Source: Caldimonas mangrovi (lineage in GTDB: Bacteria > Pseudomonadota > Gammaproteobacteria > Burkholderiales > Burkholderiaceae_C). Taken from it: a DNA stretch of 64,000 bases. The notes beneath the pieces are model-generated. The model was given only the letters and a program-made list of their open reading frames with translations. It ran no database searches and had not been told where the DNA came from. Location of the stretch: positions 186,001 through 250,000 of the forward strand of contig NZ_JAMKFE010000005.1 in the NCBI RefSeq assembly GCF_023721835.1, given 5' to 3'. Position numbers and translations under genes: made by a program. This document shows positions 45,835-56,843 of this stretch, piece by piece. How positions within the stretch are numbered: position 1 is the stretch's first letter; the number at the start of each line of letters is the position of its first letter.

Positions 45835-46195
45835 TCGGGGCTGGCAGTGCATGGCTGCTGCAGACTGAACAGAGACGTTCGCGACTGACGGCGCGAGCGT
45901 CAGCGCTGACCATCACCGGCCCTCGATGGGTCAGCCCCTCGAAGGACAGCAACACCACCAGGACCGGGTATTCGATGGTTGGCGGTCAGAGACTTGGTCT
46001 GAGCGGCTGGTGCCTACCCGATCCAATGCGTGCTGCCGACCCAAAGCGGAACACGGACTGACAGAACTCTCCGCTCGGAAGCAGTCACTCTCCGGAGTAA
46101 GAGCTGGCCCCTCGCTCAGGGATTCGTAGGCGCACAGGTAGACGCGCGTCGTCGCCTCGCAGTGAGCTTTGCCCGAGCGGCTTCGCCGCAGAGGT
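45835..46195. other. 360-bp gap without a gene
   Basis: This stretch is less GC-rich than its surroundings and has no convincing reading frame on either strand. It marks the boundary between the EF-Tu unit and the minus-strand island genes. Confidence 0.5.
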
Positions 46196-47710
46196 CTAGG
46201 TTTTCGCCTTCGAGGCCGACGGCTTGTTCTCGCTGTTGGCGTCGATGAGGATGATGTCGGGGTTTCCGACGAGCCCGAGGGTTTTGAGGATGCGCAGCAC
46301 CTTGTCCAGCTCCGAGTCGCTGAAGTACAAGATCACCTTGAGCGACCGCTTTGTGTTGCTCGCCTTCTCGTAGATGGCGACCTGGTTGCGCAGGTTCTTC
46401 TCGAGGCTGGTGTTGCTGGCGAGCTTGAACTCCACGAGGCCGGCGTTCGCCTTACCCATCGAAATCTTGTAGTCAACCGGACCACGGCCGTTGTTGACCT
46501 CCGCGTTCACGTCGAACGCCGTCGCGCACCAGGTCAGCCGGAACATCGTCTGCAGGTCGCTCTCGCGCTTCACCGGCTTACCGTCGACGTAGAACAGCCG
46601 GTAGCCGTCGTTGTCTTCAATGACGTGCTTCAGGAACGCAACCCGACGGCGGGCCTCTTCCATGGCGTCACCGCTCTCGTCCCCGGTCACGGCCGGCTGC
46701 TGCCTACGCAGTTCTTGAAGCTGGCGCGCCAGCTCCTGCACGTTCTCCACAAACTGGGCTTGGGTCACCTTGACCTTAATGTCGCTCTGCGCGTGCGCCT
46801 CCGGTGCGTCCTCCTCCTTCATGCGGATGTAGACGTCCAGAACTTCCGGGTGGGCGGCGAGCGTCCTCAGCGCGGCTTCCTTGCGCTCGTTAGCCTTGGT
46901 GCGCTCGTCAATCTGGCGCATGAAGTGGTCGCTGACGCGGTTGCGCAGGTCTTCATCGGGGATGGAGACCTGAATCTCGGTGAACTGGGCGAGCATGTCG
47001 GCCTGGTTAATCCATGCCTCTTCCCGGGTCAGGATGTCCTTCGGCGTCAGCAACACGTAGTCGCCGTTGAAGTACGGCAACTCGAAGTAGCCGCTCTGCC
47101 AACGGCGAGCCTCGTAGTCGAAGACTACCTTGTCGACCCTAAAGCGTCGCACAAACTCCTTGCGCAGGTGCTTAATACCGAATTCCTGCGTGTATTCGAG
47201 GAGGAAGTTCTTGATGAGGTTGGTCGTGAAGTCGCTCAAATGGTCGCGGCCGACCCCGTTGCTCAGCAAGCCCAGCTTTTCCAGGTGACTGCCGGCCGTG
47301 GTCGCTTCGCGCCCGAAGTTCCGGAACACCGTGCGAAGGTTCGTTGCGAGGGAGCGAGCGAAGTTGGGACCGAGCCCGGTGCCGCCGTTGCCCACCTGGC
47401 TGAAGCCCAACCAGTTCTGCTTGACCTCCTTGAACAGGAGCCACTGGTTCATGTCCCCGGCGCTCAGTTCGCCTTCCAGGGCACGCTCCTTCAAGAACAC
47501 GAGGTACTCGATGATGCCGTCGTGAAGCTTCTTGTACTTGTCCCCCTCGCTATCGAACAGCAGGAACGGGTCCACGAAGAGCGGCAGGTCGTTGACCAGT
47601 GCCACGTTGAACGCACCGTAATCATCGACGACCTGCTCATCCACCTCGAACACGTTCGAGAAGTAGATGGGCACGAGGACGTCGTCCTGGTCGTCGAGGC
47701 CTGTCTCCAT
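46196..47710 (-). CDS. Hypothetical protein with C-terminal PD-(D/E)xK nuclease-like motif
   Basis: This 504-residue soluble protein begins METGLDDQDDVLVPIYFSNVFEVDEQ. The middle part is helical and charged (coiled-coil-like at about 270-360). Near the C terminus, VDYKIS (Asp413) followed after 13 residues by VEFKL (Glu427, Lys429) matches the PD-(D/E)xK nuclease core. The last part (LKVILYFSDSELDKVLRILKTLGL) continues the alpha-beta pattern. I do not recognise a named family. Being alone next to an OLD/UvrD-type operon and small immunity-like genes suggests a defence function. Confidence 0.7.
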   Translation of the reverse strand: METGLDDQDDVLVPIYFSNVFEVDEQVVDDYGAFNVALVNDLPLFVDPFLLFDSEGDKYKKLHDGIIEYLVFLKERALEGELSAGDMNQWLLFKEVKQNWLGFSQVGNGGTGLGPNFARSLATNLRTVFRNFGREATTAGSHLEKLGLLSNGVGRDHLSDFTTNLIKNFLLEYTQEFGIKHLRKEFVRRFRVDKVVFDYEARRWQSGYFELPYFNGDYVLLTPKDILTREEAWINQADMLAQFTEIQVSIPDEDLRNRVSDHFMRQIDERTKANERKEAALRTLAAHPEVLDVYIRMKEEDAPEAHAQSDIKVKVTQAQFVENVQELARQLQELRRQQPAVTGDESGDAMEEARRRVAFLKHVIEDNDGYRLFYVDGKPVKRESDLQTMFRLTWCATAFDVNAEVNNGRGPVDYKISMGKANAGLVEFKLASNTSLEKNLRNQVAIYEKASNTKRSLKVILYFSDSELDKVLRILKTLGLVGNPDIILIDANSENKPSASKAKT

Positions 47711-47783
47711 TTCCGCTCCCTGCCTTCGTGGGCTTGTTGTGCCCGGATGTTGGCGGGCACGGGTCCGACGGTTGCGTCGGCGT

Positions 47784-47837
47784 GTAGGCTACCCCAGACC
47801 GGTCGTTCCCGTGCGAATGCTAGTGGCCGAGACCTGC
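47784..47837 (+). repeat. Island spacer repeat, copy A
   Basis: AGGCTACCCCAGACCGGTCGTT followed after a short variable part by GCTAGTGGCCGAGACCTGC. It lies upstream of the PD-(D/E)xK-like gene and matches copies before the barstar gene and before the 107-residue protein gene. Confidence 0.6.
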
Positions 47838-47948
47838 ACCTGCGGCTTGACCCGATCTGTTGCAGTCTTGTAAACCTATCGACTCCTCGCCGTAAAGGGG
47901 GCATGCTGCGTCTAGCAAGCCCGAACGCAGCGCGGACCTCCGTCTTTT

Positions 47949-48428
47949 TCAGAAGGCAAACCACCGATCGATCCAGGCCAAACCAAATTCAATGGCCTTG
48001 TCGATTTCGTCAAAGTGCCAATCCGGTGCGGATTGACCTGAGGGCGTCACCAGGGACAAGAAGGCACTTCGGCACCTCTCCGACGTCACGACAACGACAG
48101 GAAATCGTGGTTCCCCCGGTTCCAGATTTGTGTCCTTGAATTGCCCGATGTCCTCAAAGACTTTCAGAAGCGTGTTGCCCCATCGGTAGGTCAGTCCTCG
48201 AAAGTCAAGCACCACACCGTCCGCGTCAAATGCATAAAGCCCATGAATGGCCGCCGTCGCAATGTACGCGCCGTGAGCGTTGCCGCGAGAACCGTCGGGG
48301 TACTCACCCTCAAAGGCGACAACCAGTAGCGTTCGGCGTTCTGCTTGGCTGTGATCTACCAGGAAGTACCTGCAAGAAATTCCGTCAGGCGCTCGGGGTG
48401 TGGCTTGAATCAGTGAGTAGTTCGGCAT
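47949..48428 (-). CDS. Hypothetical protein, 159 residues
   Basis: The protein starts MPNYSLIQATPRAPDGISCRYFLVDHSQAERRTLLVVAFEGEYPDG and contains AYIATAAIHGLYAFDADGVVLDFRGLTYRWGNTLL and a C-terminal IDKAIEFGLAWIDRW segment. It is soluble with an alpha/beta look. The start at 48428 is preferred over one eight codons upstream because a weak GAGAA site precedes it. I do not recognise a family. Its size and its position beside a barstar gene are typical of small antitoxin or immunity genes, but that is a guess. Confidence 0.65.
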   Translation of the reverse strand: MPNYSLIQATPRAPDGISCRYFLVDHSQAERRTLLVVAFEGEYPDGSRGNAHGAYIATAAIHGLYAFDADGVVLDFRGLTYRWGNTLLKVFEDIGQFKDTNLEPGEPRFPVVVVTSERCRSAFLSLVTPSGQSAPDWHFDEIDKAIEFGLAWIDRWFAF

Positions 48429-48494
48429 GTCGGATTCTCGATGTGGCTTCATCGTGCCGGCTGTTGGGCCATGTGCAGCTTGCAGTCGCTGGAA

Positions 48495-48770
48495 TCAGTC
48501 AAACGTGACCTTCACGATGCTTGACCGGCTTGCGATGTCACGCAGCGCTTCGAGAAAATGACCACTGCGAAACGCTTGCACGTGCCCTGTATTGATAAAC
48601 CGAAGCTCACACTCGCCTGGACAACCAGGGCCACCATTCAGGGCGTCCCAGAATGCATCGAGGTTGCGCCCAAAGTAGCCTGAACCGTCTGGCTGGGCCG
48701 ATTTCACGTACTCCGACCAGAAGTCCGCTTCCGACTGAACAGTGAGGCAATCGACAACGATGGTTCGCAT
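48495..48770 (-). CDS. Barstar-family ribonuclease inhibitor
   Basis: This 91-residue protein has the barstar core: an N-terminal strand (MRTIVVDCLTVQSEADFWSEYV), the binding-loop segment GSGYFGRNLDAFWDALNGGPGCPG and a C-terminal helix-strand (GHFLEALRDIASRSSIVKVTFD). Barstars inhibit barnase-type RNases by a helix rich in Asp and Glu. No barnase-like toxin gene is adjacent, so it may be an orphan immunity gene against RNase toxins of competitors. Confidence 0.85.
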   Translation of the reverse strand: MRTIVVDCLTVQSEADFWSEYVKSAQPDGSGYFGRNLDAFWDALNGGPGCPGECELRFINTGHVQAFRSGHFLEALRDIASRSSIVKVTFD

Positions 48771-48775
48771 GCGCT

Positions 48776-48828
48776 CAGCCTACCTGAAAGCCGTCCCTCA
48801 TCAATGATCGCTCCTGGCCGAGACCTGC
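48776..48828 (+). repeat. Island spacer repeat, copy B
   Basis: CAGCCTACCTGAAAGCCGTC, then GCTCCTGGCCGAGACCTGC. The last 19 bases are nearly identical to copy A and the first 17 resemble copy C. It lies just upstream of the barstar gene. Confidence 0.6.
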
Positions 48829-48900
48829 GTCTTACCCGACCCGTCGCGGCTTGACCAGTCGAAAATTCGACGCCGGAAAAGCCGGTGTTCCGCGGTTCAC

Positions 48901-49248
48901 CTATGTCGCATCGGCCTGTTTCCCACACACTGGGCAAACAATGCGCTTGGCATAGCTGGCCAGTGTGAGCCCGCAGCAACTGCCTTCTTGGCTTGGGCCC
49001 TCACCCTCCGTGACGAACTCCCCAAGATGTTGCGGCCGCGCGAGCACAAGTATCTCCCACGGTGACGGCATACCAGGCGCCTCATTGACTCGGTGGGCCT
49101 CCGCAAGCACGAGCTTCGTCGACTGCCATTCAGGGCGCCCCACTTCGGCATCGCGCGCCTCCAGCGCCAAGGCGACTACCTCGACGAGCCGTCGTTCGGA
49201 CAGGGACGTAAGGGCGTCCACCAGTTCGCGATCTGAAAAGCTCCTCAT
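48901..49248 (-). CDS. Hypothetical protein with C-terminal CPVCG motif
   Basis: This 115-residue protein starts MRSFSDRELVDALTSLSERRLVEVVALALEARDAE. It ends YAKRIVCPVCGKQADAT and has CCGLT upstream of that, giving a possible four-cysteine zinc site. Its ATG overlaps the stop of the upstream gene (ATGA), so the two are translationally coupled. The family is not recognised; an accessory of the small-cassette island. Confidence 0.6.
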   Translation of the reverse strand: MRSFSDRELVDALTSLSERRLVEVVALALEARDAEVGRPEWQSTKLVLAEAHRVNEAPGMPSPWEILVLARPQHLGEFVTEGEGPSQEGSCCGLTLASYAKRIVCPVCGKQADAT

Positions 49249-49568
49249 ACCGGGTCCAGCCGAGGCGGCGGTTCGTGCAAAGCGACCTCCCAGTCCTCGT
49301 AGGGCGGCTCGACTTGAAAGCTCGGATCGCAATATGCCCGGAGATAGTCGGTTGCTCTCTTTTGCGCGTAATGCGCATTCATCACGCGCCCTGTCTCGTC
49401 GAGCTGTAAGACGTTCGCGAATATCGCATAGACCTGCTCAATTGCGCTCGGATCATTTCCATACAGGTCTAGGTACTTGATGCCTTCAAGCGTGTACTGA
49501 GTACCGCTTGCCATGAAGTACGCGAACGTTCGTAGCGCGCCGCTGAATGAGTGACTCAGGTGTTGCAT
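49245..49568 (-). CDS. Hypothetical protein, 107 residues
   Basis: The protein starts MQHLSHSFSGALRTFAYFMASGTQYTLEGIKYLDLYGNDPSAIEQVYAIFANVLQLDETGRVMNAHYAQKRATDYLRAYCDP. It is mostly helical and soluble. The start at 49568 leaves out 30 low-complexity residues that run into the spacer repeat. It forms a coupled pair with the downstream CPVCG protein. I do not recognise it with confidence; immunity-type proteins of this size are common in such islands. Confidence 0.6.
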   Translation of the reverse strand: MQHLSHSFSGALRTFAYFMASGTQYTLEGIKYLDLYGNDPSAIEQVYAIFANVLQLDETGRVMNAHYAQKRATDYLRAYCDPSFQVEPPYEDWEVALHEPPPRLDPV

Positions 49569-49590
49569 CGGGATCCCGAACGGAGGTGTG

Positions 49591-49640
49591 CAGCCTAACC
49601 GAAAACCGGTCGTTGGCGACCGGCTGCTCCTGGCCGGCAG
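49591..49640 (+). repeat. Island spacer repeat, copy C
   Basis: CAGCCTAACCGAAAACCGGT and CGTT, then GCTCCTGGCCGGCAGCAC. It matches copy A in ACCGGTCGTT and copy B in CAGCCTAMCYGAAA and GCTCCTGGCCG. It lies upstream of the coupled gene pair. Confidence 0.55.
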
Positions 49641-49782
49641 CACGGTTTCGTGACCCACCCAGGAAGCTGACGATCAGCGCGTACGCGCCACGCGTCAGCG
49701 GCCACCTTTCGCTGCTCTGCGGGACGCCGGTTTTCGGCCATTTGCAGACGCTGGCGCGAGATCGAGCCGGCGGGGTGCTCTG

Positions 49783-49840
49783 CTCCGCTCATGTCCCCCG
49801 CGACGGGCTACGCCCGCCGCTCCTCCTTTACTTCGCTGCG
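49783..49840 (+). repeat. 58-bp inverted repeat, left arm
   Basis: This arm runs from CTCCGCTCATGTCCCCCG to CTTTACTTCGCTGCG and matches the reverse complement of 49932-49989 at 53 of 58 positions. The two arms enclose 91 bases. The 49641-50106 stretch has no convincing gene apart from this element. Confidence 0.9.
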
Positions 49841-49931
49841 CAGAACACCCCGCCGGCCCGATCCACCACCGCACGTTGTTCGCGACTTCGAAGGCAGCGA
49901 GCCGCTCAGGCAAAGGGTGCCGGGTGGCCGA

Positions 49932-49989
49932 CGCAGCGAAGTAAAGGAGGAGGGATGGGCGTAGCCCATCCCGGGGGACATGAGCGGAG
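49932..49989 (-). repeat. 58-bp inverted repeat, right arm
   Basis: This is the reverse-complement partner of 49783-49840, with five mismatches that cluster in the GGGCTACGCCC centre of each arm. Each arm also contains a small internal palindrome (GGGC-TAC-GCCC). Confidence 0.9.
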
Positions 49990-50106
49990 TCGGCTACCCG
50001 GCGCCCTTTGCGCGCGCATAGCTCACAAACGAAGGACTGCATCGGGTCGCAAGCGGTTGGTCACTGACTGGCGAAAGAGGCTGGCGGATGGCCTCTCGTG
50101 GCCGTC

Positions 50107-52061
50107 CTAAGGAATCTCCAACACTTCTCCCTCGGCAAACCAGCCGCTTTCCTGCCGCGCGAATCTCAGGGCTTCGGTCGGGTTCTCAGCCCATAAGACA
50201 AGCGCCAGCGATTCACGGGCCCTACTGCAGGTGACGTACAACAGTCGCAGGCTCCGGTCGATCGTCGTCTCCTTGCCAGCCTGGATGTTGTCCAAATCGC
50301 GCTCTCCCAGTTCGGTCGCGCCAAACAGCTTGTCGTAGGAGATTTGGTGGCCACCGGACTGGTCGTCGTCCATGACCACCATGACGTGCGTGAACTCCGA
50401 TCCCTTGACCACTTGGTGCGTGGCGAGTTCGGACTGGCCGGCCAGGTAGCGCCGATACCGCTCCAGTTCGGTCCATGGCGCTTTGAACAGCGCGCACCAC
50501 CCCCTTCGCCGTCGCGCGTCGTCCGTCTCGGTTTCTTTGCGCGGAATCGGCGCCGCCGGCGGCGGCGTCGGGTCGGCAAACTGCTGAAGCAGCCGAGCGT
50601 CCACCTTGAACACCTGCGCCTTGATGATGGGCGCTACGACGTCAGCGACGGTGGCGTCTGGCTTGACGCATGTCACGCCAAACGCCACGACGGCATCATG
50701 CATTTCTTCCGTCCGCGCAATCCGCTGATCGGCGTCGGCCGGCAACTGCTCAAGGCAGCCGGCGCGCCGCAGCACTTCGGTGGCCGCGAACTCGTTGACG
50801 GACCCGTCCGCGGCTACACAGGCCGCGAGCTGCGCGAGATCGTGCAGCACCAGCCGAGCGGCTGAAGGTCCGGTGTTCTCGCCCCTGCCCGATGGTGCCG
50901 CAGCGTTCGGGTCGATGAGCGTCATCGCCGTGTAGACGTTCAAGAAGTCGCCGCGCGCCGCAACGAGCTTGTGCTCCAGCGCGAGCGACTGGAAGCCGCC
51001 GGGTGTCGCCCATGCGTCGCTGTTGGCCGCCTGCTGCATCTGCGAGGCAACCCAGGCTTCCTTCTGGCGCTTTTCTGGTGTCGAGAGGGATGCACGCCCG
51101 ATGAACAAGCGCACCGTGCCGCCAGTCTTCTCAGTGCGGGGATGCTGTTCGACACCTGAGGCGGGCTGTGTACGACCCGCCAGCTTCGCCGCCCAGATAC
51201 TGTTGATGAGTTGAACAATTCGCTGCTGGCTGCGGTGGTTCATCTTCAGCTCGGGCTTGGCCCAGCCGTCGGGCACGAGGCCTGGCAGGTCGGAATGCCC
51301 GTCCATGTAGATGCGCTGGCGGTGATCCCCGAGGAGGCCGAGCGTGAGACCGCTGCCCCTGGGCTCCGCAAGTTTCATCAGTGCGTCCAAAACCGACTTC
51401 ATCGTGTCCTGGGACTCGTCGATCAGGATGATGGGGTGACGGTCGTGCAGGATGGTTCGCAGCGTCGGCCGGTGCAACAGCATCCAAGCCGTGGCGTCTA
51501 GCACTTGGCCATGCTCCAAGGCTCCATCACCGTAGGTGTCCTTGTCGGGGTGGTAGATGAACGTCGGCACGGCCTTCAGGGCTTCGATTTCCGCCTCAAT
51601 TTCTGCGAAGTTCCTAAGGTCCGTCTTGCTGATGCCCTTCGCCTTCTTCGCCGCCTCGACGCGCTTGTCTTCGAGCTTCGCCGTCTTGACGGCGATGAGC
51701 GCCGCTCGGATGTCGTCGTTGAAGCCGCCGATCAGTTCCCAGCAAAACGAGTGGATGGTGGAGACGGCGACCAAGTCGTTGATGCCCAGCCGGCCGCTGA
51801 TGACCGCGACGGCGTTCTTGGTGTAGGTGACGACGCGTATCGATCGACCATAGAGGCGCAGGCGGTGTGCCAGCTTCCCGCCGCTTTCGTGCGGTACGAC
51901 GCTGGTGAGCCGGCGCAGCACTTCAACCAGCGTGCGCGTCTTGCCCGAGCCGGCTCCTGCAAATAGGAAGAAGCTGCGCGGCGGATGCTCCGTCAAGTAA
52001 GCGCAAATTTCCTCGACGACGCCGGCGTCGCGGTCGTTGCCTTCAAGGACGACGGTGCCCT

Positions 52062-52065
<4 letters not shown>
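50107..52065 (-). CDS. UvrD-like helicase of a Gabija-like defence operon
   Basis: This 652-residue superfamily 1 helicase has Walker A FAGAGSGKTRTLVEVL (residues about 34-50), VVTYTKNAVAVI (Ia), ILIDESQDTMKSVL (II), LLGDHRQRIYMDG (III), MNHRSQQRI (IV), VVKGSEFTHVMVVMDDD (V) and RLLYVTCSRARESLALVL (VI). It overlaps the OLD-type ATPase gene by 4 bases (ATGA), the GajA-GajB arrangement. Canonical GajB is shorter (about 500 residues). The insert between motifs IV and V (about 320-520) is the extra part. It probably acts in phage defence. Confidence 0.85.
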
Positions 52066-54470
<2,405 letters not shown>

Positions 54471-54673
54471 GGCACCGTGCCTCCCGTATTGCGTGCCCGC
54501 GCTTGCCGCGGCGTTGATACAAGAGGCTCCGATGCCATCCGGTCGCGCCGGCGCGTGCTCTGCCAAGCCCCTCCCATGCTCTGATTGGACTGCAAAGGGG
54601 CGGCGACTGTCGCTCGTGGAAAGTACTATCTTCGCCGCGCCGGTCGGTGATGTTGTTCATCGAAAATCATCCG

Positions 54674-55924
54674 ATGGCAAAGCTGAAGTCTGAGCGACAT
54701 CACTGGTGGCCCGTGTGCGTGTCTTGTCACTGAGCGGGGGAGGATGGCAAGACCAGCTGGCTCAACCCGGATGGAAGCACCGTGCGGTTCCCGCCGGCCA
54801 GACTTGGCGTCATCGGCAATGGGCACCTCATAAAGCTGGGGCGCAACGATGAGGACACGGTTTAGGACCAGAGCTTCGAGCGCGTGTTCGACCGGGCGGA
54901 CGACGCCTTCCTCGGCCTGATCAGGTGGCTGGAACGGCTTGAGCGCAGGCCTGTACGTGACGTTCGGGAACTGAGGCAGCGCTTCATCCCGCAGCCGTGC
55001 ACTGATGTGGAGTTAGCGCGCATGACCGAGTGCGCGGTCTCTCTGGCGGTGCGCGGCCCCATGAATCGGGAAGCGTCTGTCGCCCTGGCGGAGCGCCAGC
55101 GAGGGCCGCTAGCGACGTCTGAGCGTAACGCCCTGATCGGCCTGAACATGAGGAACTCCCATCGCGTGATCGCTGACAGCATCAAGTCGCGCGGCAAGTT
55201 CGTCGCGGTGTACTCGCAGGGCAGGGAGTTCGTCTTCGGGGACGGCTTCTTCCACAACGTCAAGAACGTCCAGAACGTCCCGTGGTCGCCAGAGCTCTTC
55301 GTGCCGATCACGCCGCACGTCTCCGTGCTCGTGTGCCGGCCGTCCTAGTACACGGTCGAGCCCAGGCTCACGACGCTGGTGCTGGACGACCACGAGGTCG
55401 AAGCGACGTCTGAGCGCAACGCCCTGATCGGCCTGAACATGAGGAACTCCCATCGCGTGATCGCTGACAGCATCAAGTCGCGCGGCAAGTTCGTCGCGGT
55501 GTACTCGCAGGGCAGGGAGTTCGTCTTCGGGGACGGCTTCTTCCACAACGTCAAGAACGTCCAGAACGTCCTGTGGTCGCCAGAGCTCTTCGTGCCGATC
55601 ACGCCGCACGTCTCCGTGCTCGTGTGCCGGCCGTCCTAGTACACGGTCGAGCCCAGGCTCACGACGCTGGTGCTGGACGACCACGAGGTCGACATCTGCA
55701 ACAAAACGGTGCAGGTCTATGCGAAGAATGCGATCTTTTTCCGCTCGCAGCAGCCCGCGCTCACCGAGGAATTCCAGTAGGGCGAGCACCTGGAGTTTAC
55801 GCGTCCCGGGAATCCCCTCGACAGCCTGATCCACAGCATCCCGGGGGTGCCCGCCAGGGACACCTCGTTGGACCGCATCTTCCACCCAGACGGTCGCGGA
55901 GGAGCGTGGGCCGAGCTGCATTGA
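54674..55924 (+). pseudogene. Unknown gene broken by five in-frame stop codons
   Basis: One frame is coding-like throughout from ATG 54674 (MAKLKSERHHWWPVCVSCH) to a TGA at 55922, but it is interrupted by TGA at 54731 and TAG at 54863, 55346, 55637 and 55778. No frameshift is needed. Sequence context suggests the original codons were TGG (one) and CAG (the others), so every stop can come from a single C-to-T or G-to-A transition. A 291-base in-frame duplication is included. Without it the protein would have about 319 residues. Conserved-looking pieces include NALIGLNMRNSHRVIADSI and EPRLTTLVLDDHEVDICN. It resembles DUF4238-like proteins only loosely. Confidence 0.75.
55111..55692 (+). repeat. 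Direct tandem duplication, 2 x 291 bp
   Basis: Copy 1 (55111-55401) and copy 2 (55402-55692) differ at two positions only, both C/T. The unit equals 97 codons, so the frame of the host gene is kept, and both copies carry the same internal TAG. The duplication is therefore recent and occurred after that stop arose. Confidence 0.95.
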
Positions 55925-56082
55925 TTCGCGCGACTCCGCTACCGCATATAGCTGTCATTCGCACCAAGCGCTTTCGCCAGGGCCAGCGACTGCTTGCGAC
56001 AAAGTAGTCGCCTTACGCACCGTCCATTCGAATGGCAGCAACCGCTGCACTGCCGACATCTACCTGACCCATCACCCCGAAC

Positions 56083-56649
56083 CTACCCCCTTGGACGAAA
56101 CCGGCGCACCGTCCCTTCCCACGGAAGAAAGTAGCTCTCCGTCAACCACAGGCCGGTGTCGGCCACGTTGCGCTGGGCGCTGTTCAGGAAGCCTTGCAGA
56201 TCTTCTGCGGCCAGAACATCCACGCCCACGCGGTCGGCCATCAGCTGGCAGAAAGAGCTGCCGCTGGAGCGGCCGCCACCAGTGGTGCTCGACGCCGCGG
56301 CACACACCCACAGCTCGATCCGGCCGCCGCGCACGAACTTGCCGCGCATCTGGTCCAGTGCCCACAGGTTGCTGTCCGTCAGTGGGTCGGCCGATATCAA
56401 GATGCCGCGGGTCACGCCGTTCGTGATGATGCCGTGGCCGAAGAGGATCAGCACGTCGAGCAGCCCCATCAAGTCGGCCGACAGGGCCAGCTGCCGGCCG
56501 ATCACATCGGCATGCATCGTCGGTGGGCACGCGAGCAACTGGTGCGGGGTGGGGTAGTGGTGGTCTCGCAGTTGCTGCGCCGATGGGGAAGACAGCACAG
56601 TCGCCGCCCTGGGGAAGGCGGCGTCGTAAGCGAGCAGGGTGCCTGGCAT
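56083..56649 (-). CDS. Hypothetical protein with HG and Cys motifs (caspase/CHAT-like pattern)
   Basis: This 188-residue protein starts MPGTLLAYDAAFPRAATVL, with GAGGAG 6 bases upstream of the ATG. The centre reads LDVLILFGHGIITNGVTRGILISADPLTDSNLWALDQMRGKFVRGGRIELWVCAAAS. A strand ending FGHG and a second strand ending in Cys match the His-Cys layout of caspase-fold domains (CHAT, DUF4347). The C-terminal part (FLNSAQRNVADTGLWLTESYFLPWEGTVRRF) contains a display of aromatic residues. No partner gene is apparent. Enzyme function is possible, not shown. Confidence 0.6.
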   Translation of the reverse strand: MPGTLLAYDAAFPRAATVLSSPSAQQLRDHHYPTPHQLLACPPTMHADVIGRQLALSADLMGLLDVLILFGHGIITNGVTRGILISADPLTDSNLWALDQMRGKFVRGGRIELWVCAAASSTTGGGRSSGSSFCQLMADRVGVDVLAAEDLQGFLNSAQRNVADTGLWLTESYFLPWEGTVRRFRPRG

Positions 56650-56843
56650 GCCGCGCTCCTCGTTCAGGCCGCACAACGATTCGGCGGCGCCAGCCGGCAA
56701 GGGCAGGTCATGCCGGCGTGAGTGAGTATGGGCGCCGTCATGGCGCCGATCAACCAGGACCACCCCCTAAGTTCGCAGGGCGTGGCGGTGTCGGGCCGCA
56801 GCGATACCATCGTTCTTCCAGCCTTTACCTTGCACATGTCTTG

